A stretch of DNA of 64,000 bases. It comes from an uncultured Nitrosospira sp. (GTDB lineage Bacteria > Nitrospirota > Nitrospiria > Nitrospirales > Nitrospiraceae). Position numbers and translations under genes: made by a program. Shown here one piece after another: positions 8,105-16,526 of the stretch. The DNA lies in the NCBI GenBank assembly GCA_900696515.1, contig CAADGK010000039.1, positions 62,001 to 126,000 of the forward strand, given 5' to 3'. The notes below the pieces were generated by a model, which worked only from the letters and a program-made list of their open reading frames with translations, was not told the DNA's origin and searched no databases. Each line of letters starts with the position of its first letter. The first letter of the stretch is position 1.

Positions 8105-9414
8105 CCCCCCCGTCCTCCCAAACTGTGGTGATTGTAGGTGCCGGCCTGGCCGGTCTGGCAACTGCCTATCAGCTCAGGCGCCAAGACTACCAGGTCACCC
8201 TGCTCGAGTACGCCGACTGGGTCGATGGATTCCGAACCAATGCAGCCGATCCCGTAGGGATCACCCTTGGGTGCCACCGCGAGACCAAGCGGATACTGCA
8301 GGAAATTCCCCAATCTCAAGACACGGACTCCGACCAGACCATTCCACTCGAATTTCGACTCCCCACCGGGCAGACCGTGCCCTACCAGTCCGCCCGCTTG
8401 CCCGGCGCCTTGCAATGGATGATGAGCTTCTTCAATTTCCAGGGCCTCTCCTGGCAAGACCGTTGGAGATTGTTCTCCCATGTGGAACAGATTTGGGAGC
8501 AGGCTGAAAGCCTTCCGTCCGATTTGGAGAATCGCACCGCGGATGAGTGGCTTAGGGCTACGGGCCAAAGTCCGGAAGCCAGAGAACGGATTTGGGCCCC
8601 ACTCGCTCAGTGGTTGACCGGGAACGCACTGGCCCGTCTATCCGCCGCGACGTTCGTTCATCTACTTTCAACCGTGTTCCTCCATGATGCGTCAGACAGC
8701 AGGCTTACGTACCATTTCGGAACGATTGCGCAGCGATTTCTCATCCCCCTGAAGGAGAGTCTCCATCGGAACCATGTCCGGTTCATCCCTCTGGCACAGC
8801 CGCCACAGATCCGTTTCGGGCAAGCTGGCATACAGGACATTCGATTCCCAGACGGGACCCCCTTGCAGGCCGGCTGGTACATCAGCGCACTCTCTTATCA
8901 GGACCTTCTCCGCTTGCTTCCCGAACGGTTTCTTACCCGCTATGCCTACTTTGCCCACCTCACGGAACTCCAAAGCCTTCGTGAGATTGCGATCCGGCTG
9001 ACCGTTCACACAGCCAACCACCCACCCCGGCTGCTTCTGTTAAACGGACGGCCGTTCCATTGCATCACGAGAGCTCGTGCCGGCTCACATGACATCGTTC
9101 GACTGTCGGGCAGTGAAACTTCGCTGACGGAATTAGGCGAGGGGCAGGTGATGAACGCCGTACAAACCCAGATGGGTGCGGTGTTTCCTGACCTTCCCTT
9201 GACCGACATCACGTCTCGGCAGGTCTCCCGTGAACATCACGCCGCACTGCTCCTTGCGCCGGGAGCTGCTCGACTCCGGCCGCTTCAACAAAGCCCAGTC
9301 GGGAATCTGCTGGTCGCCGGAGCCTGGACCGACACGAACTGGCCTCCTAACGTTGAGAGCGCCTTTGTCAGCGCCCGTCGCTGCGCCGAGATCATCACTG
9401 GCCGGCCGTCTTGA
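8080..9414 (+). CDS. hpnE: Hydroxysqualene dehydroxylase HpnE (FAD-dependent)
   Basis: FAD/NAD(P)-binding amine-oxidase-like protein that reduces hydroxysqualene to squalene in the HpnCDE pathway. The GTG start at 8080 gives 444 residues; a GTG at 8101, just before the Rossmann strand, is an alternative. The dinucleotide fold is VVIVGAGLAGLATAYQLRRQ, with a Glu (LLEYA) at the end of strand 2. The C-terminal FAD motif is GNLLVAGAWTDTNWPPNVES, followed by ESAFVSARRCAEII. The 25-bp overlap with hpnD indicates co-translation. A run of seven C lies at 8105-8111, right after the overlap. Confidence 0.92.
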   Translation: MAPLTILVTPPSSQTVVIVGAGLAGLATAYQLRRQDYQVTLLEYADWVDGFRTNAADPVGITLGCHRETKRILQEIPQSQDTDSDQTIPLEFRLPTGQTVPYQSARLPGALQWMMSFFNFQGLSWQDRWRLFSHVEQIWEQAESLPSDLENRTADEWLRATGQSPEARERIWAPLAQWLTGNALARLSAATFVHLLSTVFLHDASDSRLTYHFGTIAQRFLIPLKESLHRNHVRFIPLAQPPQIRFGQAGIQDIRFPDGTPLQAGWYISALSYQDLLRLLPERFLTRYAYFAHLTELQSLREIAIRLTVHTANHPPRLLLLNGRPFHCITRARAGSHDIVRLSGSETSLTELGEGQVMNAVQTQMGAVFPDLPLTDITSRQVSREHHAALLLAPGAARLRPLQQSPVGNLLVAGAWTDTNWPPNVESAFVSARRCAEIITGRPS

Positions 9415-9445
9415 CCCGTGAACGTCCGGGTGGTACGAGTATCCG

Positions 9446-9754
9446 ATGGTGCCTTGCATCAAGCTCATAGGACTCCTGCTTACGATAACAGCCGTAGGCT
9501 GTGCGCGAAGTCCCTACGAACACGGAGGTTATCCCCCCGGATTCAGTCGATATGATGTGGAACGGGACTATGCGGAGTGCGAGTACAAGGCCAGATTGGC
9601 CAACGAGCAGCACTTCTACAGCTCCAGTTCACCCTTTCCGTTTGGTTCAGGACCTCAGAGTCCCGCCGACCATGCCCGTGCGTTGCATGGTTTGACTTCC
9701 ATCAATGCGATGCGAGACACCTGTCTCACGGCAAAGGGCTATCGCCTCCAATAA
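9446..9754 (+). CDS. Small lipoprotein, unknown function
   Basis: 102 residues with a type II signal peptide: basic-poor n-region, hydrophobic LIGLLLTITAVG and a lipobox ending in Cys19 (AVGC). The mature part is Tyr/Ser/Pro-rich with three further Cys (ECEYKARL, DTCLTAKGYRL), likely periplasmic and disulfide bonded. DVERDYAECEYKA and a C-terminal CxxxKGY are common in small bacterial lipoproteins whose role is unknown. It starts 31 bp after hpnE, so it may share its transcript. Confidence 0.75.
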   Translation: MVPCIKLIGLLLTITAVGCARSPYEHGGYPPGFSRYDVERDYAECEYKARLANEQHFYSSSSPFPFGSGPQSPADHARALHGLTSINAMRDTCLTAKGYRLQ

Positions 9755-9822
9755 TCGTCGGTGTCATTCTTTTTTCAGCGTTGACTTCACCCCAGTCCCC
9801 TCTCTATAAAATGTCTTCCACC

Positions 9823-9857
9823 TTTTCACATTTCACGTTTTACTTTTTACATATTTA
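9823..9857. repeat. 7-bp-period intergenic array (single arm)
   Basis: Four consecutive heptamers of the form NTTTCAC/NTTTTAC (9823-9850) and a decayed fifth lie just upstream of the uracil-DNA glycosylase start. They are A/T-rich compared with the flanks. They have the same period as the arrays at 12510, 14007, 30112 and 41147, but no inverted partner is obvious here. Confidence 0.6.
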
Positions 9858-9866
9858 GTCGATGCC

Positions 9867-10523
9867 ATGACACCCACCCCTCTCGAAGAACTCGCCAAGT
9901 CGCTCGTGAACTGTGATCGATGCAAACTAGCCACGCTTGGCCGCAGCCAAGTCGTTTTTGGCGTCGGAAATCCTCACGCCAGCATCATGTTCGTCGGAGA
10001 AGCACCAGGGTTCAACGAAGATCAGAAGGGCGAGCCGTTCGTTGGAGCAGCCGGGAAACTCTTAAATGATCTCCTGGCCTCCGCTGGTCTGTCGCGTGAT
10101 CAGATCTACATTGCAAACGTCATCAAGTGCCGGCCACCGAACAATCGCGATCCGGAACCAGACGAAGTGGAAACCTGTAAGCCGTTCCTGATGCAGCAAA
10201 TTCAACTCATCAAACCGAAGCTGGTCTGCACGCTGGGCAACTGGGCCACACAGACCCTCTTGGAGCGGAAGGTCGGCATTACCAAAGTAAAGGCTCAGGC
10301 CTTTTACATGAAGGATTTTGTGCTCTTCCCGCTGCTCCATCCCGCTGCAGCCCTGCACCAAGGCAACCTGCTTCCCACCTTGAAGGAAGATTTTAAGAAG
10401 CTGAAAGAATTTCTCAACAAGAACACCAAACCAGCCGAACCAACCAGTTCAGCCCCGACCCCAACCGCACCAGTTCTGAATATCGAGTCACCCCAGCCGG
10501 CGCAGATGGATTTATTCGGGTAA
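9867..10523 (+). CDS. Uracil-DNA glycosylase, family 4 (iron-sulfur)
   Basis: Excises uracil from DNA after cytosine deamination, starting base excision repair. The 218 residues carry the family 4 signature: CDRCKL near residue 17 (first two cluster Cys), the motif A stretch FVGEAPGFNEDQKGEPFVG near 48, NVIKCRPPNNRDPEPDE with the third Cys near 90, and ETCKPF with the fourth. Motif B is the LLHPAAALHQ segment near 155. The last 40 residues are a Pro/Thr-rich tail ending QMDLFG, which resembles the sliding-clamp binding peptide QxxLFx; that reading is inference. Confidence 0.94.
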   Translation: MTPTPLEELAKSLVNCDRCKLATLGRSQVVFGVGNPHASIMFVGEAPGFNEDQKGEPFVGAAGKLLNDLLASAGLSRDQIYIANVIKCRPPNNRDPEPDEVETCKPFLMQQIQLIKPKLVCTLGNWATQTLLERKVGITKVKAQAFYMKDFVLFPLLHPAAALHQGNLLPTLKEDFKKLKEFLNKNTKPAEPTSSAPTPTAPVLNIESPQPAQMDLFG

Positions 10524-10674
10524 TTGGACTGCGTGCTTCCGTAAGAGGTTGGAGCCCCTAGCTTCGTCGTCGGATGACTGTGCAACTCTTTCCGCTCTGG
10601 ATTTAATCCGAACGGAACTTCTGGCAACACTCGCCAAAGTCTAGACGCAAGGGAACAATGTCACCTCGTGAAGC

Positions 10675-11136
10675 TCACGAAGCTTTTGATTTGATAGTCG
10701 ATGAAGGTTCTGAACTGGCAGGCTGACTGTCTTCCGTTTCTTCCGAAGGCTTTTCTTCTTCCGGCACATCGAACCATTGCACCAGCATCTCTTCCCACCA
10801 GGTTTCAGTCACATCCTCGCCTGGATCAGTTCCCAGGAAAGCGACGTCCTCGTTCTTGATGCCGGTACCGACGAGCTGTGGTTGGAACTTCGCGCGGTTA
10901 ATGACTTCTTTCGTGGCATAGCCGCCGATGATCCAGGAGTCTGGATCAGCCCGGCGGGATTTGTAGGCTTTCAGGCCAAGCTTGAGATACATAAAGATCT
11001 GCTGCTGGACCGGATCCGTCACGCCGGACTGCGGCAAGCTCAAAGTCTTCTCGATACGCTTTCGCCAATGCCGATCGTCATAGCGCGACGTGATCAGCTG
11101 CAACATCTTCTTTCCCAGTTCGGTATCAAGTGGCAT
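10675..11136 (-). CDS. Hypothetical protein, 153 aa
   Basis: Starts at the ATG at 11136 (MPLDTELGKKML), 16 bp after the YbhB-like gene ends; a longer frame would overlap that gene. It is cytoplasmic, without signal or membrane segment. The N-terminal 100 residues are folded-looking and basic (DDRHWRKRIEKTL, LKLGLKAYKSRRADPDSW). The last 35 residues are a low-complexity acidic/Ser tail (EEEKPSEETEDSQPASS). No family recognised. The spacing suggests an operon with the YbhB-like and dienelactone-hydrolase genes. Confidence 0.65.
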   Translation of the reverse strand: MPLDTELGKKMLQLITSRYDDRHWRKRIEKTLSLPQSGVTDPVQQQIFMYLKLGLKAYKSRRADPDSWIIGGYATKEVINRAKFQPQLVGTGIKNEDVAFLGTDPGEDVTETWWEEMLVQWFDVPEEEKPSEETEDSQPASSEPSSTIKSKAS

Positions 11137-11152
11137 GGTGTGTCTTCTGTGA

Positions 11153-11713
11153 TTACTTGCGGCTATACAGGCCGGTGAACGAGGCTTTGGCCAAAGCATT
11201 CTGGTTGAGATAGAACCCGACCATCGCCGCTGGCGTGGCCGGCTTCAAGGACAAGTGTTCCACCTTTAACGCATAGATCGTAAAGACATACCGATGCGGT
11301 TTGTGGCCGGCAGGTGGACAGGGTCCTCCGTACCCGGGCTCGCCAAAATCCGTCATGCTTTGCACACTGCCTTGTGGCGCACTAGGCCCACCAGGTCTTC
11401 CAGCATCCGCAGCCAGAGCCGAAATGTCCTCAGGAATATTGAAGATGACCCAATGCCACCAGCCGCTGCCTGTCGGCGCATCCGGATCATAGACCGTCAC
11501 CGCAAAGCTCTTGGTCCCTTTTGGGGCGTTCGCCCAGCGCAACTCAGGAGACACATTGTTCCCCGTGCATCCGAATCCATCGAACACATGGGCTTTGCTG
11601 ATGGTACTGGCTGGTTTGATGGTCGGACTGGTGAACCGAAATTCCGCGGCCGTGCTGATTCCTGGAACCAGGATGACCGCCACGAGTACGCGACTCCAGA
11701 TTGATCTCATCAT
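11153..11713 (-). CDS. YbhB/YbcL family (PEBP-like) exported protein
   Basis: 186 residues from the ATG at 11713, which gives a clean signal peptide (MMRSIWSRVLVAVILVPG then STAAEF). The mature protein has the bacterial PEBP/Raf-kinase-inhibitor-like fold: FTSPTIKPASTI, CTGNNVSPELRWANAP near 50, the ligand-pocket motifs YDPDAPTGSGWWHWVIFNIP and GGPCPPAGHKPHRYVFTIYAL. Members bind anionic or phospholipid-like ligands, but their bacterial role is unclear. The signal peptide places it in the periplasm. It lies in a minus-strand run with dienelactone hydrolase upstream. Confidence 0.92.
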   Translation of the reverse strand: MMRSIWSRVLVAVILVPGISTAAEFRFTSPTIKPASTISKAHVFDGFGCTGNNVSPELRWANAPKGTKSFAVTVYDPDAPTGSGWWHWVIFNIPEDISALAADAGRPGGPSAPQGSVQSMTDFGEPGYGGPCPPAGHKPHRYVFTIYALKVEHLSLKPATPAAMVGFYLNQNALAKASFTGLYSRK

Positions 11714-11779
11714 GTATCCCCTCTCCATCCGACAGAATGCTCTAGACACGACATCCCGCCATCCATACTCAACGAACAA

Positions 11780-12484
11780 TTAGCCGAGATGTTGCTTGAA
11801 GAAGCCCTTGGCCCGAACCCACGCGTCCTTTGCCGCTTCCGGCCGATACACCGATGGATCCGTGTCTCGGAAAAACGCATGAGGCGCACCGGGATAGGTC
11901 TTGATCTCTCCGGCTTTGTTGTACTTCTTCAACCCCGCCGCCAATCGCTGGACGTCCGCTTTCGTGATCCAACCGTCGTCCTCACCATAGAGGTACAGTA
12001 CCGGGCAGGCCAGATTCTGAATGGGTGTATCGGGATTCGGCACTTGGCCATAGAACGGCACGGCTGCTTTGATCTCGGCATTCACACAAGGCAGCATGAG
12101 GGCATAGGAACCACCCATGCAAAACCCCGTGATGCCAATCCTCGTCGCATCAACCTCCGGAACCGACTTGAGATAGGCTACCGTGGCATTCAGATCGGCG
12201 AGTCCATCCCCTTGTTTCAAGGTGTTCATAAGCCTACCGGCCTCACCGGCATCCGTGGTCAACGCATGCCCAAGGCGTGAATAGAGATCCGGAGCCATCG
12301 CCACGTAGCCTTCCGCCGCATAACGCCTCGCGATATCTTTTATGTGATCGGTGAGCCCCCACCATTCTTGGACAATGAGAACAGCCGGACGCTTGTCCTT
12401 CGTCTGCGGAGCCGCCATGAAGGCCTTCATGCCCACGATTCCGCTCTGATACTGAACGGTTGTTTCTCGAATCGATGCAGCCAT
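11780..12484 (-). CDS. Dienelactone hydrolase family protein
   Basis: 234-residue alpha/beta hydrolase. Visible are the early strand PAVLIVQEWWGLTDHIKDIARR (oxyanion side Glu), the nucleophile elbow GFCMGGSYAL with Cys instead of Ser near residue 117, the acid Asp in LYGEDDGWI near 167, and the catalytic His in YPGAPHAFF near 200. This Cys-Asp-His triad is the dienelactone-hydrolase type. The physiological substrate is unknown; most paralogs are not in chloroaromatic pathways. There is no signal peptide. The 5' side is separated from pmbA by a heptamer array (12510-12587). Confidence 0.93.
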   Translation of the reverse strand: MAASIRETTVQYQSGIVGMKAFMAAPQTKDKRPAVLIVQEWWGLTDHIKDIARRYAAEGYVAMAPDLYSRLGHALTTDAGEAGRLMNTLKQGDGLADLNATVAYLKSVPEVDATRIGITGFCMGGSYALMLPCVNAEIKAAVPFYGQVPNPDTPIQNLACPVLYLYGEDDGWITKADVQRLAAGLKKYNKAGEIKTYPGAPHAFFRDTDPSVYRPEAAKDAWVRAKGFFKQHLG

Positions 12485-12509
12485 GAGTCACCTCCCGCAC
12501 CAGAGTGCG

Positions 12510-12587
12510 AATTTGGAGTGGTAAGTTTTGAGTGGTGAATTGAGGACTGCTGAACTAACAACTCAAAATTCAAAACTCAAAACTGCA
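12510..12587. repeat. Inverted pair of 7-bp-period arrays
   Basis: The left arm (12510-12544) reads in heptamers around AGTGGTA/AGTTTTG/AATTGAG. The right arm (12553-12587) reads AACTAAC, AACTCAA, AATTCAA in steps of seven. The 18 bases at 12524-12541 pair with 12567-12584 at 16 of 18 positions, so a long hairpin is possible in either strand. It lies between the dienelactone hydrolase start and the pmbA stop. It lacks the GC stem and T-run of a normal terminator. Confidence 0.75.
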
Positions 12588-12603
12588 ATGAGTCGCACGG
12601 CGA

Positions 12604-13989
12604 CTAATTGCCCGCCACCATCATCTCGGCGATCTTGACTGTCGGGCTTGCAATACGTCCACGGAACACGAGGTCATTCCCGATCACGTCGATGTCTTTC
12701 AGCATGTGCTTCAAATTTCCGGCAATGGTAATTTCTTCAACCGGGTAAGCCAGCTCTCCGTTCTCGATCCAGAAGCCGCAGGCTCCTCGCGAGTAATCTC
12801 CCGTCACCATATTAATGCCGAACCCGATCAACTCCGTCACAAAGAGGCCCTCTTTAATCGACCCAACAATCTCCTGCTGACTCTTCACTCCAGGGACCAG
12901 GTAAAAGTTGGTGGGACCAACGGAAGGACTCTCCCCCACGCTCCGTGAGGCGTTGCCTGTCGACGGCAACCCCAACTTTTTCCCCGAATAGGTATCGAGC
13001 AAATAGCTCTTTAACACCCCTCGCTCGACGATGGTATTTTTTCGTGTCGCCAGCCCCTCACCGTCAAACGGACGTGACCCAAGGCCGCCGACCATGCGGC
13101 CGTCATCATAGATGGTGATCAAATCGGAAGCGACAGTCTGTCCCAGCTGATCGAGGAGAAATGATGCACGTTTATAGAGTCCGTAGCCGGAGACCGCGCC
13201 GCACAAATTCGCCAGAAGGCTCCCGGCCGTCTCTTGATCGAACACCACCGGCACACGTTTCGTCGCCACCTTGCGCGCGCCCAATCGGCGAATCGCACGA
13301 CGCGCAGCTTCCTGTCCGATCGATTCCGCAGACGCCAATCGAGCAAACTTTCGCTGAACTTGATACCAGGCATCCCGCTGCATGCCACCGGTCGAAGACT
13401 CCGTCGCAATCGGGGACACGGACAGGGAAAAATTGGAGCTTTTATACGAGCCCACGAATCCATGACTATTGGCCAACACCACTCGCCCAGATGAGGAGTC
13501 GAATTCCGCACCTTCTGAATTGGTCACTCGTGAATCGGCCGCGAATGCAGCCGCCTCTCCGCGCTTGGCCCAATCAATCTGTGTATCCGTGTCGAGCACC
13601 GTGTCATCATACAGATCAAGATCAGGCTGCTCCGTGGCCATGTGACCGGCATCCGGCAATCCCGACACGTCATCCTCGACTACCGCACCGGCCAAGGTGC
13701 AGGTGTCGGCCACAAGCCGATCAAGAGAGGCTCGTGAGAAATCGGATGTGGACGTTGTGGCAGACCGCTTCCCGATGAAGACGCGTAAGCCGAGACGCTT
13801 CTCTCTCGCCTTGGTCAATCGGTCAACCATTCCGACTCGTACCTGAACCGAAAAGGTCTCCCCGTCGGCAACGACGATATCCGCTTCCGTCGCCCCGCAA
13901 GTTTTCGCTTGAGCCAACACATCGGCCGCCAACTGGGCATATCCGTTCGCGGTCATGGTCGGTTCCGTTTTTTGTTGTGCTTGAAGCAC
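12604..13989 (-). CDS. pmbA: PmbA/TldE family protein, partner of TldD
   Basis: 461 residues from a GTG at 13989 with a good GGGAG site; an ATG at 13956 (MTANGYAQL) is the alternative and lacks one. The protein shows the TldD/PmbA fold: N-terminal RVGMVDRLTKAREKRLGLRVF, central ARRAIRRLGARKVATKRVPVVFDQE, and the C-terminal GNASRSVGESPSVGPTNFYL and TGDYSRGACGFWIENGELAYPVEEITIAGN. It lacks the HExxxH metal motif, as TldE should. In E. coli, TldD and TldE form a heterodimeric metalloprotease that cleaves unfolded peptides. The neighbour tldD encodes the catalytic partner. Heptamer arrays flank this gene on both sides. Confidence 0.94.
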   Translation of the reverse strand: MLQAQQKTEPTMTANGYAQLAADVLAQAKTCGATEADIVVADGETFSVQVRVGMVDRLTKAREKRLGLRVFIGKRSATTSTSDFSRASLDRLVADTCTLAGAVVEDDVSGLPDAGHMATEQPDLDLYDDTVLDTDTQIDWAKRGEAAAFAADSRVTNSEGAEFDSSSGRVVLANSHGFVGSYKSSNFSLSVSPIATESSTGGMQRDAWYQVQRKFARLASAESIGQEAARRAIRRLGARKVATKRVPVVFDQETAGSLLANLCGAVSGYGLYKRASFLLDQLGQTVASDLITIYDDGRMVGGLGSRPFDGEGLATRKNTIVERGVLKSYLLDTYSGKKLGLPSTGNASRSVGESPSVGPTNFYLVPGVKSQQEIVGSIKEGLFVTELIGFGINMVTGDYSRGACGFWIENGELAYPVEEITIAGNLKHMLKDIDVIGNDLVFRGRIASPTVKIAEMMVAGN

Positions 13990-14006
13990 GTGCTCCCTTT
14001 CTCAGC

Positions 14007-14089
14007 CATTGGTCATCGATCAATGGTCATCGGGGATGGACTCCCCCTTCGTTTAGTCCGGCATTGACCAATGACTGATGACGATTGAC
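14007..14089. repeat. Inverted pair of 7-bp-period arrays between tldD and pmbA
   Basis: The left arm (14007-14034) has four heptamers of the type CATTGGT/CATCGAT. The right arm (14062-14089) has four heptamers ending in TGAC. Aligning the left arm with the reverse complement of the right gives about 19 of 26 matches, including the exact pair CATTGGTCA (14007-14015) and TGACCAATG (14065-14073). The spacer is 27 bp. The array fills almost the whole gap between the two genes. Confidence 0.78.
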
Positions 14090-14093
14090 GCTC

Positions 14094-15524
14094 TTAACGT
14101 TGTGTTCCGCCGACTGTAATTTCGTCCACCTTGATAGTCGGTAAGCCGACCCCGACCGGCACCGATTGGCCATCCTTCCCGCACGTACCAATGCCGTTAT
14201 CGAGCTTGAGATCATGCCCGACCATCGATACCTTCGTAAGAATCTCCGGCCCGTTCCCAATCAACGTGGCACCCTTCACCGGCTTGGTAATCTGGCCATC
14301 CTCGATGAGATAGGCTTCGCTGGCTGAAAACACGAATTTTCCGTTCGTAATATCGACCTGTCCTCCGCCGAAGGAGACGGCGTAGAGACCTTTTTTAACG
14401 GATCGAATGATGTCTTGAGGATCAGAGTCACCGGCCAACATGAACGTGTTCGTCATGCGCGGGAGCACCACGCTTTGATAATTTTCGCGTCGGCCATTCC
14501 CCGTCAGGGGGATCCCCATGAGACGTGCATTGAGCTTATCCGTAATATAGCCGCGGAGGATGCCTTTCTCGATGAGCGTCGTACAGCCGGTCGGCGTGCC
14601 TTCATCATCCATATTCAAGGAACCACGACGAAACGGAAGTGTGCCGTCATCCACGATCGTACAGACATCCGACGCGACACGTTTGCCGATCAGGCTTGAG
14701 AATGCCGATGTCTTCTTTCGATTGAAGTCGGCCTCAAGCCCATGCCCGATCGCTTCATGAAGCAGGATCCCGGGCCACCCACCGGCCAATACCACCGGCA
14801 TGACTCCAGCCGGGGCATCGACGGCGGATAAATTGAGAATCGCTTCCCGGGCCGCTTCCCGGGCATAGCGTAAATGCCGACCGTCTTCGCGATAATACGC
14901 GAAGGCGACTCGGCCGCCGCCGCCGAAACTGCCTACCTGGCGATTGTCTCGATCTTCAGCGATACAGGTAATCTGCAGACGTGACAGCGGCTGGATATCA
15001 CTCACCAGTGTGCCGTCGGAGGTCGCCACCACCACGACTTTGTATTCCGTATTAAACGAAGCCATCACGTTCTTGATGCGGGGATCATACCGCCTGGCTT
15101 CAGCATCGATTTCGTTCAAGAGCGCTACGCGCTCGGCTGTCGCCACCTCCGCCTTCGCCCGCTCGATCGGATAAAGATCACGGGTCGGGCGTTGCTGTGT
15201 AGGAACCGGAACCGTGGAATGCCCTTTGGGGGAATTGGCGATGTACCGGGCGGTATCGGCGGCGATTTCAAGATCCCGCTTCGTCAACTCATCCGAATAG
15301 GCAAACCCCGTCTTTTCCCCTGCGGTGGCTCGAACCCCAACCCCTTGCGACACACTCTTGGCCGCCCGTTTGACGATGCCCTCTTCCATCGAGACTGATT
15401 CTGACGTGCGGGATTCAAAATAGAGATCCGCGTACTCAACGTCTCGGACCTTCACCCGATCGAGTGCCTGTTGCGCCTCGATCTCCGTGACACCGAACGT
15501 CGTCAGTTGAACCGGCTCCGGCAT
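14094..15524 (-). CDS. tldD: Metalloprotease TldD
   Basis: Catalytic subunit of the TldD/TldE protease. Of 476 residues, the zinc motif HEAIGH (His256, Glu257, His261) lies in GILLHEAIGHGLEAD, followed by KKTSAFSSLIGKRVASD and the conserved DDGTLPFRRGSLNMDDEGTP. C-terminal features are LTGNGRRENYQSVVLPRMTNT, FGGGQVDITNGKFVFS and GNGPEIL. The N-terminal third has the RTSESVSMEEGIVKRA strand region typical of the family. It is cytoplasmic. The gene is upstream of pmbA on the minus strand with about 100 bp between, mostly repeat, and divergent from uppS. Confidence 0.96.
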   Translation of the reverse strand: MPEPVQLTTFGVTEIEAQQALDRVKVRDVEYADLYFESRTSESVSMEEGIVKRAAKSVSQGVGVRATAGEKTGFAYSDELTKRDLEIAADTARYIANSPKGHSTVPVPTQQRPTRDLYPIERAKAEVATAERVALLNEIDAEARRYDPRIKNVMASFNTEYKVVVVATSDGTLVSDIQPLSRLQITCIAEDRDNRQVGSFGGGGRVAFAYYREDGRHLRYAREAAREAILNLSAVDAPAGVMPVVLAGGWPGILLHEAIGHGLEADFNRKKTSAFSSLIGKRVASDVCTIVDDGTLPFRRGSLNMDDEGTPTGCTTLIEKGILRGYITDKLNARLMGIPLTGNGRRENYQSVVLPRMTNTFMLAGDSDPQDIIRSVKKGLYAVSFGGGQVDITNGKFVFSASEAYLIEDGQITKPVKGATLIGNGPEILTKVSMVGHDLKLDNGIGTCGKDGQSVPVGVGLPTIKVDEITVGGTQR

Positions 15525-15697
15525 ACAGACCTCTTTGCTCTTTCGTCGGGGTTGACTGGATCGCGAGTATAGCCCATTCGTTTCGAACCGCGCAATGAAA
15601 CAATCAGTGAAATCTCGTATTTCTTAGTATTTTCCAGGACATCGTTTGACATTCTAGACTCCCATCAGTAGACTCTGCACACGATTCCGCCCTCGAC

Positions 15698-16516
15698 ATG
15701 ACGGCCACCTTACGCACGCTCAGGACACCTATGACTCGCAGTTCCGCCGGAGACCTCGACCACCTGTCGGAGAGCGAATTGAGTGCCAAACTGGAGACGG
15801 AACTCCTGCCCAAACATGTGGCCGTCATTATGGACGGTAATGGGCGTTGGGCGGAATTGCGCGGTCTCCCTCGCATCTCCGGCCACCGTGAAGGCATCAA
15901 CTCCGTGCGGGAGATGATCACACTCTGCTTGGAGCTCGGCATCCACGCCCTGACCATCTACGCCTTTTCCCAGGAAAATTGGAACCGGCCCACCCAAGAA
16001 ATTAGCGCCTTGATGGGACTCTTGGAACATTACCTCTCTACGGAACGAGCAAGTCTCATCGAGCAAGGCGTCCGCTTTCGCGCCGTCGGGCGCCACGAAC
16101 TGCTGCCGCCCTCCGCCCAACACTGGGTTCGCACGACCGAGAAAGAAACGGCCCACCTCGAGAAATTGATCCTGACCGTCGCCCTCAGTTATGGAGGACG
16201 CGCGGAAATCGTCGATGCGGTAAAGGCGGTGGTGCGGGACGTGCAAGCCGGGACCATTCAGGCCGAGCTGATCGACGAACCCACGGTCCAGCGGCATCTC
16301 TCGACCTATCCTCTCCCCGACCCGGATCTTCTGATTCGGACGAGCGGAGAATCCAGGATCAGCAACTTCCTCCTATGGCAACTCGCCTACACCGAGCTCT
16401 GTTTTACCCCGACCCTGTGGCCTGATTTTCGGAAACGAGAGTTTCTCCTCGCACTGATCGAGTATCAACGCCGGGAGCGTCGATTCGGCAGAGTGCTCAG
16501 TACTGTGCCCTCATAA
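15698..16516 (+). CDS. uppS: Isoprenyl transferase (undecaprenyl diphosphate synthase)
   Basis: Makes C55 undecaprenyl diphosphate, the lipid carrier for peptidoglycan, by cis-condensation of isopentenyl diphosphate. Key motifs are HVAVIMDGNGRWAELRG (P-loop-like Asp) near residue 40, SGHREGINSVREMI, LTIYAFSQENWNRP, and the C-terminal DLLIRTSGESRISNFLLWQLAYTELCF with ligand-binding Arg and Ser residues, then WPDF. Total length is 272. The first 30 residues are extra to the family, so the ATG at 15731 is an equally likely start. The downstream genes cdsA, dxr, rseP and proS form the usual conserved block. Confidence 0.95.
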   Translation: MTATLRTLRTPMTRSSAGDLDHLSESELSAKLETELLPKHVAVIMDGNGRWAELRGLPRISGHREGINSVREMITLCLELGIHALTIYAFSQENWNRPTQEISALMGLLEHYLSTERASLIEQGVRFRAVGRHELLPPSAQHWVRTTEKETAHLEKLILTVALSYGGRAEIVDAVKAVVRDVQAGTIQAELIDEPTVQRHLSTYPLPDPDLLIRTSGESRISNFLLWQLAYTELCFTPTLWPDFRKREFLLALIEYQRRERRFGRVLSTVPS

Positions 16517-16526
16517 ATAAATCCTT

